Assembly: GCA_018389105.1 (NCBI GenBank)
Contig: JACATO010000087.1
Location: 1 to 64,000 of the forward strand
Length of the DNA stretch: 64,000 nucleotides
Direction of reading: 5' to 3'
From: Nautilus pompilius
Lineage: Eukaryota; Mollusca; Cephalopoda; Nautilida; Nautilidae
A program made the translations under genes and the position numbers. Under the pieces are notes generated by a model. It ran no database searches and had not been told where the DNA came from. It saw only the letters and a list, made by a program, of their open reading frames with translations. Shown here piece by piece: positions 61,002-64,000 of this stretch; the first letter of the stretch is position 1, and the number at the start of each line of letters is the position of its first letter.

Positions 61002-62931
61002 GTAAGCTTTGACATTTTACTGTTTCGCTTTGGCAAGTCATAGGAAGCTTGTTGTTTGTGTGACTTCTAAATAGGGAGAGACTTTTGATCGTTATTTTAT
61101 TTTATTTTTATTCCATTGCTTTTCAGGTTAAATTAAAGCTGGGTTTTTTAAGTGTTGTCTGTCCTTAGGCTCTGGAGATGCAATTTCTGTTGCTCCCTGA
61201 CTGCTTTATTGTTAGTGCACGATGAGGTAGAGTTTCAAGGGTCTTCATTCAGGAAAGAAAAATGGCCACTGATTAGTGCTATCACTGTTAAATACACTTG
61301 TTGGCAATTTTTTGCACTCATTAATAATTTCATTTTTTTAAAAAAAGGTATTGTTTTCTTTTTATATCTAATGTGGTGGAATTTTATCTATTTTGTAATT
61401 ATAACCCCAGGAAATTGGGAATTTTTAAAGTAACGTTTTTTAATAATACTTTGTAAATCTGTATTAATTGAATGAGTAATAAAAAAAACAAACTTTAAAT
61501 GTGAAAAGTTAATAAATTAAAAATTATACTCATGTCCATTAAAAAGTATACAACCTAAAATCTATGCCTGTTTTCAATGATGAAAGGTATTCAGTTAGGC
61601 TGCTTTGCCTTTCACTTGATAACGTTCTGGTGGTGGCTGGGATCAGATGACTGCTGCATTCACTATTGGCATGTGCAAGGGGGGGGGAGTGCTGTAGCAG
61701 TGTAATAACCCCTGGTGTTCAAATGATCATTGTCAGAGACTTCAAGAAAGTGGCAGCATGTATTCAGTTATTGTAGGCAGGGTCTTCTCAGATCTAAGAT
61801 GTGACTCTCTGGTTGCATTTGTTTGACAGTGTCAAGACTTTTGCTGCATCAGCAGCATACCGGCTCTGTGTCACAACACCTGCTGAAGGAAGACCACTGC
61901 ATTTGAGTTTCATACTTAAGAAACTGTTTCTGACAGCAGGTGAACTGCTCGATCACACAATCAGCAGACGGCGACTGCCCTTCGTGACTCGGCAACATTG
62001 CAAAACGCATTTGTAGTGGACTATGCAACATTTATCATTTTATGAAAATGGAGAAAAAAAAAAAAAAAGGTCCAAAGACTGATCTTTTATTAATTCTGCT
62101 ATTGGTTTTATGGCATTAGATAGAAAATGCTAAGAATATAGTAGATATAAAAAAAAATGGTTTAAAATTTAGATAAGTTTATATCATACTTGCAGAAATG
62201 CTATTTGCAGGAACGTGAGGTTCATTAGTTTTTCTTGTGTCATCATCTAATATATGTTCCATTCTTCTTGGAAATGGACACCCAATCTAAAAACTTGAAT
62301 ATAACATTTTCTGAGATGGTTAGTTAATCTTCCATAAATTTTGATACTTAGGATACCTTCCTTTATAATAGGTTTTCTGATTATTTGCTGCATCTGCCAT
62401 TTTGAATTATTTTTGATGCAGTGCATATGGGAAAAGGGCTTTCTCTGGATTTGCTTGCCTATGTATTATAGACAATAAATTAAACAGCATGTGAAAGGCT
62501 ATTGAATAAAATAAAGTCTTATTTCTTTTGGTATGTTATTGTAACATTTAGTTAATATTTAAAAAAGAATATGATAAATTTAAAATAAAGACAGATAAAT
62601 TATCTATAGGTTATTGACTTTCCTGGCACTGGGATACTAGTGCTTACTTATATTGGTGTAGTATTATGTACCATTATTTATGGACCAAATGTTTATTAAG
62701 TTAAAAAAAAATATGGATGTTCTTTATGAGATAAGGGAGGGGATATGTTTTTGCTACTATCGACTTTATTTGATTCTTACCTTTGATAAATTTGATAGTT
62801 GGTTACAAAGTCAGTGTAGTGAAAGAAATGAGAGAAACAAAAAGCAATGGTTGATTGAAAACTGATTTCAGCATCAGGTTATGCTTTAGTTCATCGTACA
62901 GTAATGAGAAAAGTTATTTATTTTGCACCAG
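61002..62931 (+). other. Intron between coding exons (1.9 kb)
   Basis: GT-AG bounded and AT-rich. A CpG-retaining patch at about 61858-62010 is unexplained; its open frames do not keep phase with the flanking exons. Confidence 0.5.
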
Positions 62932-62985
62932 GTTGTGGAAAAATGTACCGCTGTGATCATTTCTGTGCTGATATTTTATTTCCAG
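62932..62985 (+). CDS. Third coding exon, 54 nt, hydrophobic segment
   Basis: Acceptor TTATTTTGCACCAG and strong donor TTCCAG|GTGAGT enclose exactly 18 codons, phase 0 at both ends, matching the codon-boundary end of the exon at 60908. It encodes residues 65-82, VVEKCTAVIISVLIFYFQ. The run from C69 to F81 is almost wholly hydrophobic, so it could be the start of a transmembrane helix completed by the next exon, after a cytosolic N-terminus of about 68 residues. Being a multiple of three, it could also be an optional cassette exon. No continuation with an open frame and donor could be identified in the last 1,015 bases, so the gene continues beyond the window. Confidence 0.55.
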
Positions 62986-64000
62986 GTGAGTGCTTATTTG
63001 AAGTTTATAGGCAAAGGGCAATTTTTATTAGAGTCACAGTGTTGCCTTCAGATAATGCTGGAAATTCCGAAGTTAATACCATTACACTGTTTTCATAGAT
63101 TCAAAGATACACCTGTAAATAAAGAACGTTGAAAGGTTTAAAAAATAATTTAATGCATATATGGGTGTGTAAGAGCTATGTGATATCAATATATAAGTAG
63201 TTATTGAAATGAAACACGCACAATATATCAACAAGACTTGATATTGCTCATTCGTCTAAAGCAATTAATTTTCTTCGAAAGTTATTTGCATAACTCTGAA
63301 CGTGTTCTCTGCATCAGATTCTTGTTTGTTTTGTGACTCTTATTCATTTGGATGCCTCAGAGAAAGATGTTGAGCTGAACTCAGATATTTTCTTTTTTTA
63401 GAAACATTTATGCGGCTATCTCGTTCTGACAGATGCTGTCTAGCAGCCTGGTACCTTGTGTATGGGATGATATGTGGGTAGCTTTTATCAGGAGTGTTAA
63501 GACAGCTGATATGTTTTTAGCACTTAAAACCGGAAAAAGTAGTTCTCACTTGGCTTATGCACAATTTTCCTTTAATTAACATTTTTGCATTTTCGTTTCT
63601 TTTCTTTTTCTTTTTAAAAAGCAAAGTTCAGAAGGGTTTGGTGGAAACAAAATGTGGTTTAAAGTTGTAGGATATTCAGACATTCACAGCATCAGCTGTT
63701 AATCAGCGCATCTGAAGGAGAGCACAAATGTTCAAGTTACCTTCACAAAATAGGTTATTTCCCTAGCTTTCATTGCATAGCCAGGTAATTCAGCACCTGT
63801 TAATAGCTGAGATTTTCTGTTTTCAGAGAGCAGTCTTTTAGAGAATTGATTTAATATTTCATAAATGGTTTATTTGTGTTTGTGCTAACCTTGGTAAATG
63901 AAGATTGTTATTATTGTTACTACAGTTATGTTAGCAGATGGCAGAATTTTTTCTAATGCATGTATTTATTATATTTATCTTGGCTACGTTTATCACGTAA
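62986..64000 (+). other. Intron continuing past the window end
   Basis: AT-rich with no supported exon. Acceptor-like sites near 63400 and 63627 lead into in-frame stops before any donor. Confidence 0.45.

Noticed and set aside
61152..61433. 93-codon open frame between two real exons
   Set aside because: No splice pair joins it in frame to the exons at 60908 and 62932; the second half is AT-rich noise.
63403..63445. Possible next exon after TTCTTTTTTTAG
   Set aside because: Phase-0 reading meets TAG after 13 codons without a donor.
1..64000. CRISPR arrays, operons, phage or viral integrations
   Set aside because: No spaced identical repeats, no co-directional long ORF clusters and no viral reading frames; all clear repeats are microsatellites, SINEs or DNA transposons.

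Overview
Animal nuclear DNA, AT-rich and gene-poor, with spliceosomal introns, Pol III tRNA genes, microsatellites, SINEs and many Tc1/mariner/pogo DNA transposons. No prokaryotic or viral gene organisation is visible. CpG is retained across roughly the first 9.5-10 kb, even in AT-rich intergenic sequence, and is strongly depleted from about 10 kb to the end. This looks like mosaic, gene-body methylation, which favours an invertebrate over a vertebrate. The transposon and AAT-repeat load would suit a mollusc such as a cephalopod, but nothing in the window fixes the taxon.

Layout. 1-180: possible 3' coding end of an unknown gene. 180-4,000: intergenic, with CT, AT, CA and AAT microsatellites and one weak minus-strand exon candidate. 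4,077-6,137: a probable two-exon plus-strand gene for a 78-residue protein that I do not recognise. 6,424-7,280: two identical tRNA-Val(CAC) genes. 8,430-9,360: a CpG island with a 107-bp tandem duplication, the probable promoter of a long rightward gene. 10-54 kb: CpG-poor sequence read as the long first intron of that gene. It carries Tc1 remnants, two inverted mariners with shared inactivating lesions, a pogo-type MITE, degenerate tRNA-derived SINEs, a MITE nested inside a SINE, and a possible internal alternative promoter at 26.1-26.3 kb. 53.9-63.0 kb: three plus-strand exons (109, 94 and 54 nt) joined in compatible phase, encoding at least 82 residues: a basic, Ser/Thr-rich N-terminus running into a hydrophobic segment. 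The gene continues beyond the window and its family is not recognised.

The genes do not form a pathway. The clearest biology is the promoter/CpG boundary with its long downstream transcription unit, and the layered transposon history inside the intron. I found no convincing new multi-gene system; the two unrecognised genes and the shared mariner lesions are the best leads. All gene models come from splice signals and reading frame only, without homology or transcript evidence.
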